Shown here piece after piece: positions 12,430-23,663 of a stretch of DNA of 64,000 nt. The stretch lies in NCBI RefSeq assembly GCF_038502225.1, contig NW_027195259.1, positions 10,001-74,000 of the forward strand, given 5' to 3'. Numbering within the stretch: the stretch's first letter is position 1; the number at the start of each line of letters is the position of its first letter. Origin of the DNA: Cherax quadricarinatus. Its lineage: Eukaryota; Arthropoda; Malacostraca; Decapoda; Parastacidae. The notes below the pieces were generated by a model. The model was not told where the DNA came from, ran no database searches, and saw nothing but the letters and a program-made list of their open reading frames with translations. The translations under genes and the position numbers were made by a program.

Positions 12430-14220
12430 TTAAGTAGCCAAATTACTGAGTCCCCTTACCGTTATATTTCTATATGCCTCCGGGAACGCAGTTGCCCACC
12501 TGTTACCATAAATGAGTTTATTTCTGCATACTGTGCGATAAATTCCTGCCGCAATTGCCCTTACCCTAATCCCCCCGCCTTTTTCCTTCAAGCCCCAGGA
12601 ATAAAACAAGAAATCTGTCACAATGTACAGAATGGCTCTCTTTACAACCTCAGACACCCCCCTTACCTCTAAAGTTAGGGCACGCAGGAGCTCTACATTG
12701 CCCCCACCCATTAACTTGAAGACTCTAGCCAGCCACACCCGTACTGCCCCAACTCCCTACAAAAATATACGGCATGAAAAGCTGTTGCCGATTCCTCACA
12801 ATGCTCGCATTTCCCTTCCCATCACACATAAAGCCTGCTTTGACGCTAAAATCCCCATTACAAACCTATAAACTAACTCCCTTACCCTCGGCATTAATCT
12901 AAGTTTCTGGAAATCATGCCAAATCGTGCCCCTTGCAAGACTTCTGGTTTCCTACTCATCTCTACCAACCTTCCCACCTTGAGCTTTTTTTACCTCACCC
13001 ATTACTAACATAACCCTTAGCATATTCTCACATTCCATTAAGTCCTTTCCTCCCCACCATCGTCGTACATCCCCCATCACCCTCCCAACCCTCACTCCTT
13101 TTACCCCCCCCTCCCTTACGTACTCTCGGCCCTAGCATCAAAAGCCCTACTCCCCCTCTGCGCACATTCGTCATAACCACCTCTTTACTTAGCCATGCTC
13201 GTCCAAAACCCCATATATAACGAAGCACCCTTCTCTGTATCTCCTTTATCTCCTGTTGTAAGGGATACACCACTGCCACGTTCCACACTTTACTATAAAC
13301 TAATGAATTTATTATTATTGCCCTTTGCATTAGAGTAACATCCTTCGCTCTTAGGTTCCTAATCCGTTGTACAACTTTCTCTCCCACCAATTCCGAATTC
13401 CTCCGTCTAGCCTCTTGCTCATCTGCCATATAGATAATCCCACAAATTTTCAGCTGTTCAGTCACATCCCATCCAAACTCCATCCCCATTCTACCCCCCA
13501 CCCAATCTCCTATCTCTAATAATTTCGATTTAACTCTGTTGACACGCATGCCTGACGCCTCTCAAAAAAACCTCATTACTCTCTCCACCTTTCGCAAACC
13601 TTCGACATCATTGATCAGTATTGTTGTGTCATCTACATAACCAACTACCTCTGTGAACCCCGACCCCTCCTCCTGTAATGTTGTTGCTTCCTCAACCATT
13701 CCATAAAACGGGTGTTGCATACATGCAAACAGAATTTGAGACATCGGACACCCCTGTCTCAAACCTTTCTCCATTTTCAACACGCTACCCAACCTACCAT
13801 TAATTTGCACCTGAATCGTAGCTTCTGCATACAAGCTCTTCACCCATTTTACTATTCCCTCCCCAAAACCCATAAGCTTTAAAGTGTCAACCATGTACTC
13901 TCTATTCACTCCATCATAAGCATTCTCTCAATCAATGCCCAAAATTCCACCACCCTTACAACCCTGCAAAAATTCCCTAATACGACTATGTCCATCCCTC
14001 ATACTACGACCCGGAATTCCCAACTGACCCTTGTGCACAATACCACCTATTACCTTCTTCATCCTGTTCCCTAGAATCTTCGCAAAAATCTTATAATCCG
14101 TACACATTAAAGATATGGCCCTGTACGTGCTCAGTGTTCTCCCCTCCCTCTTTTTCTTTACAAGCACGACCACACTTGTCCTCTGTGACGTTCCCAATTT
14201 CCCTTCCTTCAGCATACAAT
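12430..14220 (-). pseudogene. LINE BF ORF2, 3' half: RT and C-terminal domain, broken
   Basis: Visible in order: VLNCMLKEGKLGTSQRTS, AISLMCTDYKIFAKILGN, a motif-A region interrupted by a stop near 13928 (GILGID then TGA), GLRQGCPMSQILFACMQ, the catalytic GYVDDTTILI at about 13630, a stop at 13562, the thumb-like region, and the terminal VCRNKLIYGNRWATAFPEAYRN ending at 12430. Several frame changes occur between 13030 and 12740. The RT aspartates of motif C are still present. Confidence 0.85.
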
Positions 14221-14229
14221 TCAATACCT
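14221..14229. other. Target-site duplication, left side of LINE C
   Basis: tcaatacct, repeated exactly at 16675-16683. It is original sequence of the BF ORF2. Confidence 0.9.
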
Positions 14230-14246
14230 CAAGCATTAGCACCAAG

Positions 14247-15506
14247 ATGGCGGACCGACTGTACCGGCACATAAATACTGTCTGCATTCAGCTGGTTAGA
14301 GGATCTTTAAGCAACGACACGATGAACGTTCTCCTGCCAAGCATTATCAGGGATTGTTATGGCATCCCCAATGAAGAGCTGTATGGTGTGGCACTGAATG
14401 GAATGTCAAGGGTCTTCGTGAAGTTCATGAGGGCTGACTTCTACTCTACCATCGTAGACGAATTTCAAGAAAGACGGATGAGTATCAATTCGGCAGTGGA
14501 AGTATGCTTGCATGATGTGTCTAAGTATTTTACTTGGGTGAAGGTAAGGAATGTACCTTTTGAGGCAACAGCATACAGCCTACAAGATGTGTTCAGTGGT
14601 TATGGAACTGTACACTCGACGAGCATGGGAATGTGGAGGGACGGCCCTTATGAGGGGATGCCGGAAGGATCCTTCACACTGAAAATGACCCTGAGGAGGC
14701 CGATACCATCATATGTTACTTTGCATAACCATAGAACACAGGTTTTTGTACACTATGCGGGGCAGAGGAAGACGTGCCGTTTATGTGACTCTTATGAGCA
14801 CATGGTGGCACAATGCCCCAGGAGACAGGGCCCTAGGCGTCAGGAGACAGCTTCTGTGGATACGCCATTAGAAGCCACGGATGTTGTGACGGGTGAAGTG
14901 GAAAGCCGGGGTACAGGCCTATGGAGTGAGGAGGTCGACAGGGCAGAGGTGGTTTTGGAGACGTGTGTTACACTACCAGTGGAAACGGGGGGGGAGGGAA
15001 TATCGCTGTCAGACAGACCGTTAGATAATGCAGAGTCAGCTCAGGACGGGATTTTGGAGGCTGTGCTGAAGGATTTTTTGGAAGAGTCGGAGCATGGTGT
15101 GGAAAGTGATGTGAGGTCAGGTGATGACAAGGTGATGGATGAACAGAAGCAGGGTAAGGAAGACTTGAGTGAGGTTCGAAAGGAGAGCAATGTGGTGGTG
15201 GAGGTCCATCAAGAAGATGTGGTTGCAGAAGAAATGTGTGTAGAGGGTAGCTCCCGCAAGAGATCAGCGGGGGCATCAGACATGGACGAAGTCCTCACAC
15301 CAGCGCAGAGGCCTGGGAAGAAGATGTGGGCAGCTGTGGTAGCAAAGGCAAGTCCGGGAGGAGGGGGGGGCAATGGGAAGCTAGGTGGGAAGGGACAGGG
15401 AGGGGTTGGAGGGCAGGAACGAGGGATTGATAGAGAAGAACCGAGACCTATGAAAGGAGGACCAAGTAAGCCTCAGCGGCACAGGGGTAAGCCGCCATTC
15501 TTGTAA
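14247..15506 (+). CDS. LINE C ORF1: RRM-like, CCHC knuckle, TPAQR tail (intact)
   Basis: The start ATG at 14247 (accaagATGg) fits the other copies; the open frame upstream of it belongs to the interrupted element. About 419 aa. The N-terminal block is HINTVCIQLVRGSL...ELYGVALNGMSRVFVKF; then the RRM-like VKVRNVPFEATAYSLQDVF with GYGTVHS; then LKMTLRRPIPSYV; then the zinc knuckle CRLCDSYEHMVAQC, which fits CX2CX4HX4C. A long acidic, probably disordered tail carries RKRSAGASDMDEVLTPAQR and ends RHRGKPPFL. No frameshift. It should bind RNA in the retrotransposition particle and could act for other copies. Confidence 0.85.
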   Translation: MADRLYRHINTVCIQLVRGSLSNDTMNVLLPSIIRDCYGIPNEELYGVALNGMSRVFVKFMRADFYSTIVDEFQERRMSINSAVEVCLHDVSKYFTWVKVRNVPFEATAYSLQDVFSGYGTVHSTSMGMWRDGPYEGMPEGSFTLKMTLRRPIPSYVTLHNHRTQVFVHYAGQRKTCRLCDSYEHMVAQCPRRQGPRRQETASVDTPLEATDVVTGEVESRGTGLWSEEVDRAEVVLETCVTLPVETGGEGISLSDRPLDNAESAQDGILEAVLKDFLEESEHGVESDVRSGDDKVMDEQKQGKEDLSEVRKESNVVVEVHQEDVVAEEMCVEGSSRKRSAGASDMDEVLTPAQRPGKKMWAAVVAKASPGGGGGNGKLGGKGQGGVGGQERGIDREEPRPMKGGPSKPQRHRGKPPFL

Positions 15507-16447
15507 AATTCAGGTGTGTAACTTTCAATGTAAACGGTCTTAAAACCGAGGTCAAGAGGGTATGGTTAGAGTGGGTTTTGAGGAGATTTAGTATTGATGT
15601 CTGTTTTTTGCAGGAACATAACCATAGGTTAGGATGTGAGTTGTTGTTGAAAGGTTATAGGTTGTTTACATGTGATGCTTTGAGGTTGAAAGGAGGTGTG
15701 GCTGTGGCGGTAAAGGAGACCAGTCCTTTGCGTATCCTGGGTTGGGAGGAGGGGGGGGTGGGAGGGTTGTCAGGGTGGATGGGTTTTGGGGGGCCAGGAG
15801 GGTTAGTTTTGTAGGTGTGTACATGCCAGCAACTAGTAACACTAGAGTGAAGGTGGATTTTGTACGCGAGGTTCTGGTATATCACTTGAGAGGTTTACCT
15901 GCTTTTACGGTGATTGGTGGGGATTGGAATTGTGTCATTAGGAAGGGTGATGTGGTTCTGAGGGGGGCGGGTTGTGTTTTGGGGGTTCTGCGGGATGTTT
16001 TGCGAGATGTTGGAGTGGTAGATGTGGTGGGAAGTAGGGGATATGGAGTGGAGCACAATTTTATTCGTAGGGGATATGAGGCACGGTTAGATAGGATTTA
16101 TGTTAGGCAGGGCATAGGTGTGGAGAGGGTGAGGACTATCGATGTGGGTTTTTCTGATCATCGTGCTGTTATAGCAGATTTGAGGGTAGATGGCATAGTG
16201 AGAGTTTATGCAGGATACTGGAAATTAAATGTGAGGCTACTTAGGGAAGAGGGTGACCCTACGGGGTTTGAAGATTGGTGGAAATCCTTTTGGGAGACTA
16301 GGAATATGGAAATGGATTTGCTGGATTGGTGGGAAATGAGGGCTAAAGTTGAAATTGCGAAATTTTTAAAAGTACGGGGTAAGGAGATGGCTAGGTGGAG
16401 CTATGGCCTACAAAATTATCTTGAGGGTCAGTTTCATTTTGGTGTGT
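15506..16447 (+). pseudogene. LINE C ORF2, endonuclease part only, frameshifted
   Basis: Begins KFRCVTFNVNGL in the -1 frame relative to ORF1, overlapping its stop, with no AUG. Endonuclease motifs are FLQEHN, GGDWNCVI and FSDHRAVIADL, so the catalytic set looks complete. A G-run at 15750-15760 causes a frameshift. The linker ends YGLQNYLEGQF at about 16440, after which the sequence changes to 3' UTR-like DNA. Confidence 0.85.
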
Positions 16448-16674
16448 TGTCGTTGGGTACAATGGCTTGGCGGCAACTATTAATGACTGTTATACATTAG
16501 TGAGGTTTGCCTCAGCATGTATTGTTTGCTATAACAAGATGTTATAATACTTGTTCCCGCCAGGAATAACCTGGTACTAGTAGCACAAAAGAATGTTTTG
16601 TATTCTTGTACTTGATTATGCATCATTTGTACTTTTATAAGGTTTCTAATAAAAATATAAAAAAAAAAAAAAAA

Positions 16675-16683
16675 TCAATACCT
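16675..16683. other. Target-site duplication, right side of LINE C
   Basis: tcaatacct, the exact copy of 14221-14229, immediately after the A tail. Confidence 0.9.
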
Positions 16684-18076
16684 GAACCAAACAAACATTT
16701 ATGGTTTCCCAATGCACTCTGTAAAAATCATTGGAAAGCCCATCAATTCCCGGTGCTTTCCCCTTACTTAAATTGAACACTGCCTCTTTCACTTCTTCCA
16801 TACTTATTATTCCCTCCAATCCCCCTCTGTCCTCCCCACCTTTCCCCAAGGCCTTCACCCCTCCTCTTTCTTTATTAACTATCCCCACGTTAACCTTTTC
16901 CCATTTCCTTTTAAACCAATAGTCCGCATAATTACTTATCCCCTCAGTTGTCACCAACATTTGAACCTTAGTATAACCTTCCAAATCGTCAATAACCACT
17001 AAAAGTATTATAGTGGACTCCTGCTGTCTAATGCGAAAACTTCTTAATACACTACCCGACGGTTTATCTCCCTATAGCACGGCATCCATACCTGCCCTTA
17101 CCCTTAATTCATCAAATCTTTCATTAAGTATGTCCCTTAGTCTCCCTCTTTGCCCTGATATTTCTTCAAAAGACTTCCCCTCATCTCTCACATAACACTC
17201 ATTGAGCTGCTGTTCCAAATAATTCTGTAAACCGTACCTCCACCTCGCCTCTTCCCTTCCTTTATATTTATAAAACCCCGCGATACCAGGTTTAGCCCTA
17301 TTTTCCCACCAATCCAAAATACTCCCTACCCCATCCCTTGCCCTCCACAATTGTCTCCACCCGTCTCTAAACTCTGCGTTCACCACCTCACTCCTCACCA
17401 ACCTCGCATTTAACTTCCAGAAACTTGAATATACCTTTACCACTCCCTCCCAATCCAGCTCTACCAAAACTGCCCTATGATCCGAAAACCCTACGTCCAC
17501 TGTTTTTACCCCTCCTACCCGAACTGCTCCCGTTATATAAATCCTATCTAACCTCGCTGAATAATTTCTCCTAACAAAAATGTAATCCACTCTCCAAGCC
17601 TCACTCCCCTCCACGTCCCTCACCCCTGCATCCTGTAAAACATTGCGTAACGAACGTAACACACAACCCGCCCCCCTTGGCTCCACGTCCCCCCCCCTTA
17701 TAACACAGTTCCAGTCCCCCCAATTACACCAAAACGTCTCTCACAAAATCCTCTTTTACTTTGATTATATTCTCTGCTGGCATATAAACCCCAATGAAAC
17801 ATACTCGAGATGCTCCCCACTCACCATCCACCCTCACTACCCTCCCCCCCCTTCTTCCCACTTTATAATACGTAAGGGACTATTTTCCTTCACAGCCACT
17901 GCCACTCCCCCTTTTAGCCTAACAGACCCACTTACATACAATTTATAACCTTTTAATGCCAAAGCACAGCCTATCTTATAATTATGTTTTTGTATAAAGC
18001 ATACATCCACATTATATCTCCTCAAAAACCATTCCATCCATACTCGTTTCACTTCATTCCTCAGTCCATTTACATT
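16684..18076 (-). pseudogene. LINE BF ORF2, 5' half: endonuclease and linker, broken
   Basis: Starts VTVNVNGLR right after ORF1, here in the same frame as ORF1 but behind its stop. Motifs are FIQKHN, VRRNYSARLDRIYI and FSDHRAVLVELDW. Frame changes occur in C- and T-runs near 17840 and 17690, and a stop is at 17072. The part upstream of RT has LVTTEGISNYADYWF and GKAPGIDGLSNDFY, and is cut by the nested element at CLVQVL. It continues at 14220. Confidence 0.85.
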
Positions 18077-18094
18077 TACAGTTACTACCGTGAA

Positions 18095-19347
18095 TTATTT
18101 TAAAAATGGTGGTTTACCCTTTCTTCTTGGCACACACCCTCCTATACCGTCCTGCTGTATGGCATCTTTCTTGACAGCTTGCTTATTCACCCCCCCCCCT
18201 ATCCCTTCGTTATCCCTAGAACCATTAAACCCTTCATTACCCCTTCCCTCTTTCCCCTTATGACATACATCCTTTCTCCAAGATTTTACTCCTGTTCTTT
18301 GTCCTGGAGTAAGAACATCGTCCATCTCAGACGTTCCTGCAGTTCTCTTACGAGAACTCCCCTCCCCACACACCTCATCACCTGTCTTTTCTGCCCTATG
18401 GACCTCTGCCACAACGTTGTGCACATTAACATTAGGGCACACAGTATTCCTAACCTCCTGATCTTGCAGCACTGTCGCTTGCACCAGGTTACACCCTTCA
18501 TCCACCTGTCCCTCCTCAACGTCATGCAAAAGGAACTAAGTACTTCCTCCAGCAAGCCATCCTGTTGGCCCGTACCCTCCTCATCAGACGTCGATGTTGT
18601 CTGTCCCTTATCAACTGTTAGTGTTACACTTTCCTCCATAGTCGCCTCAGCCCTATCCATTTCGTCACTCCATCGGCAAGGATTCTTGTTTGGCCTTACT
18701 CCTTCCTCCAACACCCCCACAGCATTCCTCTGATGTAAGACCACTGGTACCTGTTCCCTCCGTCCAGTTTTTTTATAGCACTGGGCCGCCATATGTTCAA
18801 AAGAACCACATAATCTGCAAGTCTTCCGCTGCCCTGAGTAGTACACGTAGACCTGCGTCCGGAAGACCTCCATAAGTACGTATGATGGAATTGGCTGCCT
18901 CAACGTCATTTTCAGCGTAAAAGATTCTTCAGGTAGCCCCTCATAAGGTCCATTTTGCCACACCCCCATCACTGCTGAGTGGATTTTCCCATAGCTGCTA
19001 AACACCGCCATCACATCATGCTCTGTCGCCTCAAAAGGCACGTTTCGTACTTTCACCCACGTCACATAGCTGGACACATCATGTAAGCAGACTTCCACCA
19101 TAGTGTTCACTGCTAGCCTTTTCTCTTGATATTTGTTGACTATGCTTGTGTAGAATCCTGCGTCTTTAAACTTGATGAAAATTCTCGACACACCATTTAC
19201 TGCTACTCCATATAATTCTTCGGTCGGTATTCCATATATCTCACTGATGATGGCGTGCAGCAACACGTGCATGGTTGTTCCTGTAAGCGTTCCTCGCACC
19301 AATTCCACACAAACAGTGCTCACCCGGCGTCCAATGCGATCCGCCAT
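18095..19347 (-). pseudogene. LINE BF ORF1, one frameshift
   Basis: Start ATG at 19347 (caacATGGCGGA). Contains RRVSTVCVELVRGTL, the RRM-like VKVRNVPFEATEHDVMAVF with SYGKIHS, and an intact knuckle CRLCGSFEHMAAQC. A frameshift near 18530 splits the acidic tail. The second part, to 18095, carries SSRKRTAGTSEMDDVLTPGQR and ends GKPPFLK. Same architecture as the ORF1 of copies C and D. Confidence 0.85.
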
Positions 19348-19447
19348 GTTGTATGCACAAAACAGGAAAACTGCGCAGTAAACCAGTTGAAACAGCTCCT
19401 GTTTCAACTGGCCTGTCCGCACGGCCCGGAAGCGATGAGGACAATGC

Positions 19448-19455
19448 TGGAAGTC
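19448..19455. other. Target-site duplication, right side of LINE BF
   Basis: tggaagtc(ttt), matching 11243-11250. Confidence 0.7.
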
Positions 19456-19494
19456 TTTAGGTCTAGATGTTTCGCACTCTCGTGCGTCGTCACG

Positions 19495-20131
19495 AAGTGT
19501 ATTGTTGAAATTAAGACACATGTGCAACATCTGGGTATCTTTATTGTAGAAGTTTCGCCATCCAGTGGCTTTATCAATACAAATTCCTGGAATTTGTATT
19601 GATAAAGCCACTGGATGGCGAAACGTCTACAATAAAGATACCCAGATGTTGCACATGCGTCTTAATTTCATCTTGTCGGTATTATATACCATTCTTGCAC
19701 AACTTGTCAGACACTGCAACATCATGGAATCTTGATTCTGAGGACATGTACATAACCTTCACGACTACGACAACTACTACTACAACTAACCCATCTCTTT
19801 GGGAAGGACCTACTTCCACTGGGGAATCCCGCCTACCAGTGACTATGCCCTCATCTGCTACACCTGACCTGACGTTAGTATATAAGCGCCAGGCTCCATG
19901 CTTCTGCTTCAGAATCTCCACGACTATGGTGCTCTTCGCACCTACTCCAAGGTTGAGGGACTGATTACCTCATCTGTATATAGTCCTACTGTCTTCTAGT
20001 TATGTCCTGGAATTTGTATTGATAAAGCCACTGGATGGCGAAACGTCTACAATAAAGATACCCAGATGTTGCACATGTCTTAATTTCATCTTGTCGGTAT
20101 TATATACCATTCTTGCACAAGTGTATTGTTG
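19495..20131 (+). mobile_element. Retrozyme/Penelope-type short element 1 with 13-bp duplications
   Basis: aagtgtattgttg at 19495-19507 is repeated at 20119-20131. Inside are an inverted terminal piece (19508-19587), its direct copy (from 19589; 81-nt arms around a single t, few mismatches), about 300 bp of body, and a second direct copy (20005-20118) that differs by a 2-nt deletion. Both direct copies carry TTGATAA, stem GCCA/TGGC, then GAAACG, 420 bp apart. An inverted plus tandem 'pseudo-LTR' layout is known for Penelope-like elements, and hammerhead motifs for those and for retrozymes. No protein is encoded. Confidence 0.7.
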
Positions 20132-20139
20132 CAAGCCAT

Positions 20140-20200
20140 GAAGAGATAGGAGGGCGGAGCTGTATGACCCTTATGGGTTTAGCGCTTAGTTATGATAATA
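20140..20200 (+). repeat. LINE/SINE 3'-tail repeat (tttagcgcttag type)
   Basis: Contains tatgacccttatgggtttagcgcttagttatgataataa (quoted here only as a region), the same tail as at 37262-37312 and, inverted, at 55880-56045. It probably derives from the LINE remnant at 36930-37312. Confidence 0.6.
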
Positions 20201-21171
20201 AATAGGAGGAGAAATTCTCTGAGGCAAGACAGAAGGTATCAGTGAAACTCTGTCTTGCTTCAGAGAGTTTCCCTTCTTATCTGTTGCTGTCTTGCAACAT
20301 TGCATAGCTCCTGACAACGCACGAGAGTGAGAACGATCTAGAGCTGAAGATTTCTGTCTCCAAGTGGCTTGTTCTTCATGTTAAGATAGCCTCTCTGCGG
20401 TTGCATTCCATGTAATATAATGTACAAAAAATCATTCGATGTTTCTTCTTGGGAACGTCTTTAATGTTATTGGCTGACGCAGCTGACAGCCTTGAAAGTT
20501 CACGTTGAATTTTGTTTGTGTGTGCGGGAAATTTATCAATATTTAAAAAAATGGCTAATGAAATTTCGGATAATTAACTGTCATAACTGGAGAATTACTC
20601 TTGTGATCGGCTTCAAACTGTCACCACTCGTGTGACTTAATGAACGCAATGTTCGCCCGCTTATTGACTAGCAAAATTCCCTATTTTCTAATTTTATTGA
20701 ATAAAAAAAAGTTCATATTTAATAGCTAAAATAACTCTTTATAATGATTCATTCTGTATGATTGATGACAGTCCATAAGCTTATTATTAGTAAGTGTAAA
20801 TTTTGAAATATTCCTGAAATTGATACTACGTTTGGGATCATTCGAATCTGATCATTTACTCGAATGCCTTTTCTGATCGTCTTCAAACTTTCTCCGATGT
20901 TGGGTTTTATGAACAATGTTTGATGCTGACTCTGAACTGTAATGATTTTAATATATCAGATTTACTAATTCCTTATTCCAGCGTAATAACCAAAGAATGT
21001 TTCTGATACGAAGTTTTTTTTTTTTAATGTTTAGGCACTGCATGATGTCATTTGAATTTTTTTTAAAGCTATTTTATGTAATTAAAAAAACTCTTGAAAC
21101 ATAAAAGTAAAAATTTTTTTAAATGAGTGTAGAGGATTTTTAATTGAATATGTTTTAATTGAAAAAACCTG

Positions 21172-21202
<31 letters not shown>

Positions 21203-22481
21203 GAAGTGTTTTGTGTGTATCGAGGATAGACTTGATTATTTTCGGAATACTCTCGGCAATTTTTTTTCTTTCTTAAGCATTTTTTCTTTCTCGAAAACGC
21301 CTTATTGGATAAGCTTCAAACTTTCATTACTGGTGTAATGTATATAGAGCCTTGTATATCCCACTACCAAGAATGTTGCTATTATTAACAGATTGTCTTG
21401 GTGCCATTTTACAGTTTCTAATCTCGAAATGGTTGTTTTTTTCTGTTGTATTATTTGACCTTGACGTTGGTGAGCGGCTCTTGATCTTAAAGGGACAATT
21501 CTTCTCAACTAAACTAATCCCAATTAGTTTATCGCTGTTGTCTGACTCATAGATGAAACAAATTACCTTCAGACTGTGTAGGTACAAGTGGTGTTTTCTG
21601 TGTAATAACTGAATAATGTATTTAGAGGTCAGTCTTAAAAACTAAAAGCTAATGTATTGTCCTCGAAGAAGACAATAAATCAACATTAAATCAATACATC
21701 ACTTGGTGTCTGTGAAATCCTTTTCTGATCATAAACAAGTTAGTGTTGGGTTTTATTGTTGTTATACTAGTTTAAATAGGAGTAATGTACTTCAAGTTGC
21801 CTGTGATTCGTGTGCCTCAGACACAAGTGATAAAATAAATTAAGCTCCCTAAGGCTAAATAAATTAAATTGTTTTCTTAATTACTTAGTTTTTTTTTTTT
21901 TAGGGGGGGGGGGAATTTGTAAAATATAAAGGACGCTGCTTTTGTGATAACCTTTGAGTGTGGCATGATATTAGATTCAACTCTTTTATGCTGATAACTT
22001 GACAATGCATCTTGTGAGTGATTCAGCTTTGTGTTGACGAATCTTAAGATAATGGTGTCTTTGAAGGTTTGAATTAGTTTGTATGTGGCCTAAATTACGT
22101 TTTTATTGAAGACAATCGCAAAAATGTTAATTCTGAGTCACTTCAAATCTTCATCGTTAATATTTAACTGCATTACAGACCTGTGCAACACTCCGCAACA
22201 TTCCAATGGTTTGCAATGACGCACACCAGACTGGGCTTTTTGCAAGTGGGGGATAAATTTCTCAGATCGCTATACGAGCGATATTCATCTAGTTTATTAT
22301 GCATTCATGTTAATATGTTATATACTTACATATATGAATTTGACAAAAATACATTTCGTTAGTGGAACAATATACAGGTGTCCTTAATTAAATTTTGAAT
22401 ACTGGGCCAATATGTGCTTTACACCTGGGGGTTTTATTATTTAAAAATTTCAGCATTAAGTGCGAAGTGCAATGGAGTTAT
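20201..22481. other. AT-rich non-coding, no gene seen
   Basis: An imperfect inverted repeat lies at about 20210-20273 (tctctgaggcaagacag against ctgtcttgcttcagaga). Poly(T) tracts lie at 21178-21201 and 21889-21901. No supported ORF. Confidence 0.55.
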
Positions 22482-22496
22482 GTGTGTGTGTGTGTG

Positions 22497-22581
<85 letters not shown>
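22482..22581. repeat. (GT)n(AT)n microsatellite
   Basis: A GT tract followed by about 40 AT dinucleotides, with one interruption near 22564. Confidence 0.95.
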
Positions 22582-22582
<1 letters not shown>

Positions 22583-22654
22583 GTGTCTACGAGAAAAGAC
22601 TTTTATATAACCTTTCCTAAAGAATAAAAAATTAAAATACCGGAACAATACATA

Positions 22655-22985
22655 TATAACCGGGACTTAGGAGACTGGAACTTATGACGACGTTTCGGTG
22701 ACCTTTAATAAGTCAAGTAGAGATGTGAGAATGGTTGATGATCAGTCCCTCAGCCTGGAGTCGATGTAATCAGTATATAAGCCCCTTCTTCGCACATATG
22801 CTGTATTGTTTTCATAATTAATGGACTGATTATACCCACTTCAGGCGGAGGGACTGATTACCCCAAACTCCTATTGTTCCTCAACCTTTCGTCTTTGTTT
22901 TGGACTCATGAAACCATTCAATGACAAAACTTTTCGACAATAAAGATATCCATGTGTTGCATATATGTCTAATTTATCAAGTGAT
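22655..22985 (+). repeat. Partial retrozyme/Penelope-type repeat
   Basis: Contains the family words gactgattaccccaaactcc and acaataaagatatcc and ends ttgcatatatgtctaattt. The stem-core region near 22925 is decayed (actcatgaaaccattcaatgac). At its left side, acgacgtttcggtgacc is, on the minus strand, a core like that at 55640-55686. No duplication found. Confidence 0.5.
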
Positions 22986-23019
22986 GTACTGTTTACAGCG
23001 TTATGGTAGTGGCAGTCCT

Positions 23020-23105
23020 GTTAGAAGATAACATAAGAAAATAGGAACACTGCAGCAGGCCTATTGTACCATACTATCAGATTCTACACAAATCCATCCC
23101 ACTAA
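23020..23105 (+). repeat. Short interspersed repeat fragment
   Basis: The segment with aaaataggaacactgcagc and aggcctattgtaccata resembles a dispersed repeat I know from decapod sequence. Only a fragment is present. This is recognition only. Confidence 0.35.
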
Positions 23106-23117
23106 CAGAAGGGCAAG

Positions 23118-23663
23118 GTGAGTCTTGTGATAAATGGTTTAAACTCGACAAATTGAAGATTGAGCCACTTATGCAACATAAGGGAATCTTTATTGAAGAA
23201 ACGTTTCGCCACACAGTTGCATCATCAGTCCAATACAAAGCAGAAAGGTATAAGGAGAGGAGGAGGAGTTTGAGGTAATCAGTCCCTAACCTGGAGTCGA
23301 TGTGTTCAGTTCATCAATCTCGTAGAATGTACAGCATATGGCCATAGAAGTGGCTTATATACTGTAGTCAGGTGAGTCGAAGCGGGAGGAGGCGGGGTCA
23401 TAGTGGAACCATCCACTAGTGTAAGTAGGTCTTCGTCTAAAGGTTGGACAAGACTTACAGTATATAAGCCACTTCTACGGCCCTATGCTGTAGTTTCTAC
23501 AGGAGCACATCGACTTCAGGCTGTGGGACTGATTACCTCAAACTCCTCCTCTCATTACACCTTTCTGCTTTGTATTAGATTGAAGCCATTGTGTGGTGAA
23601 ACGTTTCTTCGCAAAAGATTCACTTATGTTGCATAAGTGTCTCAATCTTCAAGTGAGTCTTGT
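23118..23663 (+). mobile_element. Retrozyme/Penelope-type short element 2 with 11-bp duplications
   Basis: gtgagtcttgt at 23118-23128 recurs at 23653-23663. Inside are an inverted unit (about 23150-23370) and a direct unit (about 23455-23652). The inverted unit carries, on the minus strand, CTGATGA (23228-23222), stem GCAA/TGGC and GAAA (23207-23204). The direct unit carries ATTGAAG, stem GCCA/TGGT and GAAACG. No ORF. Confidence 0.7.

Larger units (their letters stand above)
14230..16674 (+). mobile_element. LINE copy C: nested, 5'-truncated and internally deleted
   Basis: A 2,445-bp relative of BF inserted into BF's RT region in the opposite orientation, with a 9-bp duplication and a 14-19-nt A tail after aataaaaatat. 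It starts 17 nt before the ORF1 AUG. It keeps a complete ORF1 and the endonuclease part of ORF2, then jumps at about 16447 to a short 3' region. RT and the C-terminal domain are missing. Confidence 0.9.
11251..19447 (-). mobile_element. Tx1/L1-like LINE copy BF, full length, split by nested LINE C
   Basis: The 5' end is at 19447 (minus sequence gcattgtcctcatcgc, shared with copies D and E). The 3' end is the poly(T) at 11251-11258. Removing C and one duplication (14221-16674) leaves about 5.7 kb, close to D (5.6 kb) and E (6.3 kb). ORF1 is at 19347-18095, ORF2 at 18076-16684 and again at 14220-12430, and the 3' UTR is about 1.2 kb. The flanks share tggaagtc(ttt). The two halves join exactly within one RT codon string (CLVQVL / VLNCMLKEG), showing they were one element. 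Confidence 0.85.
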
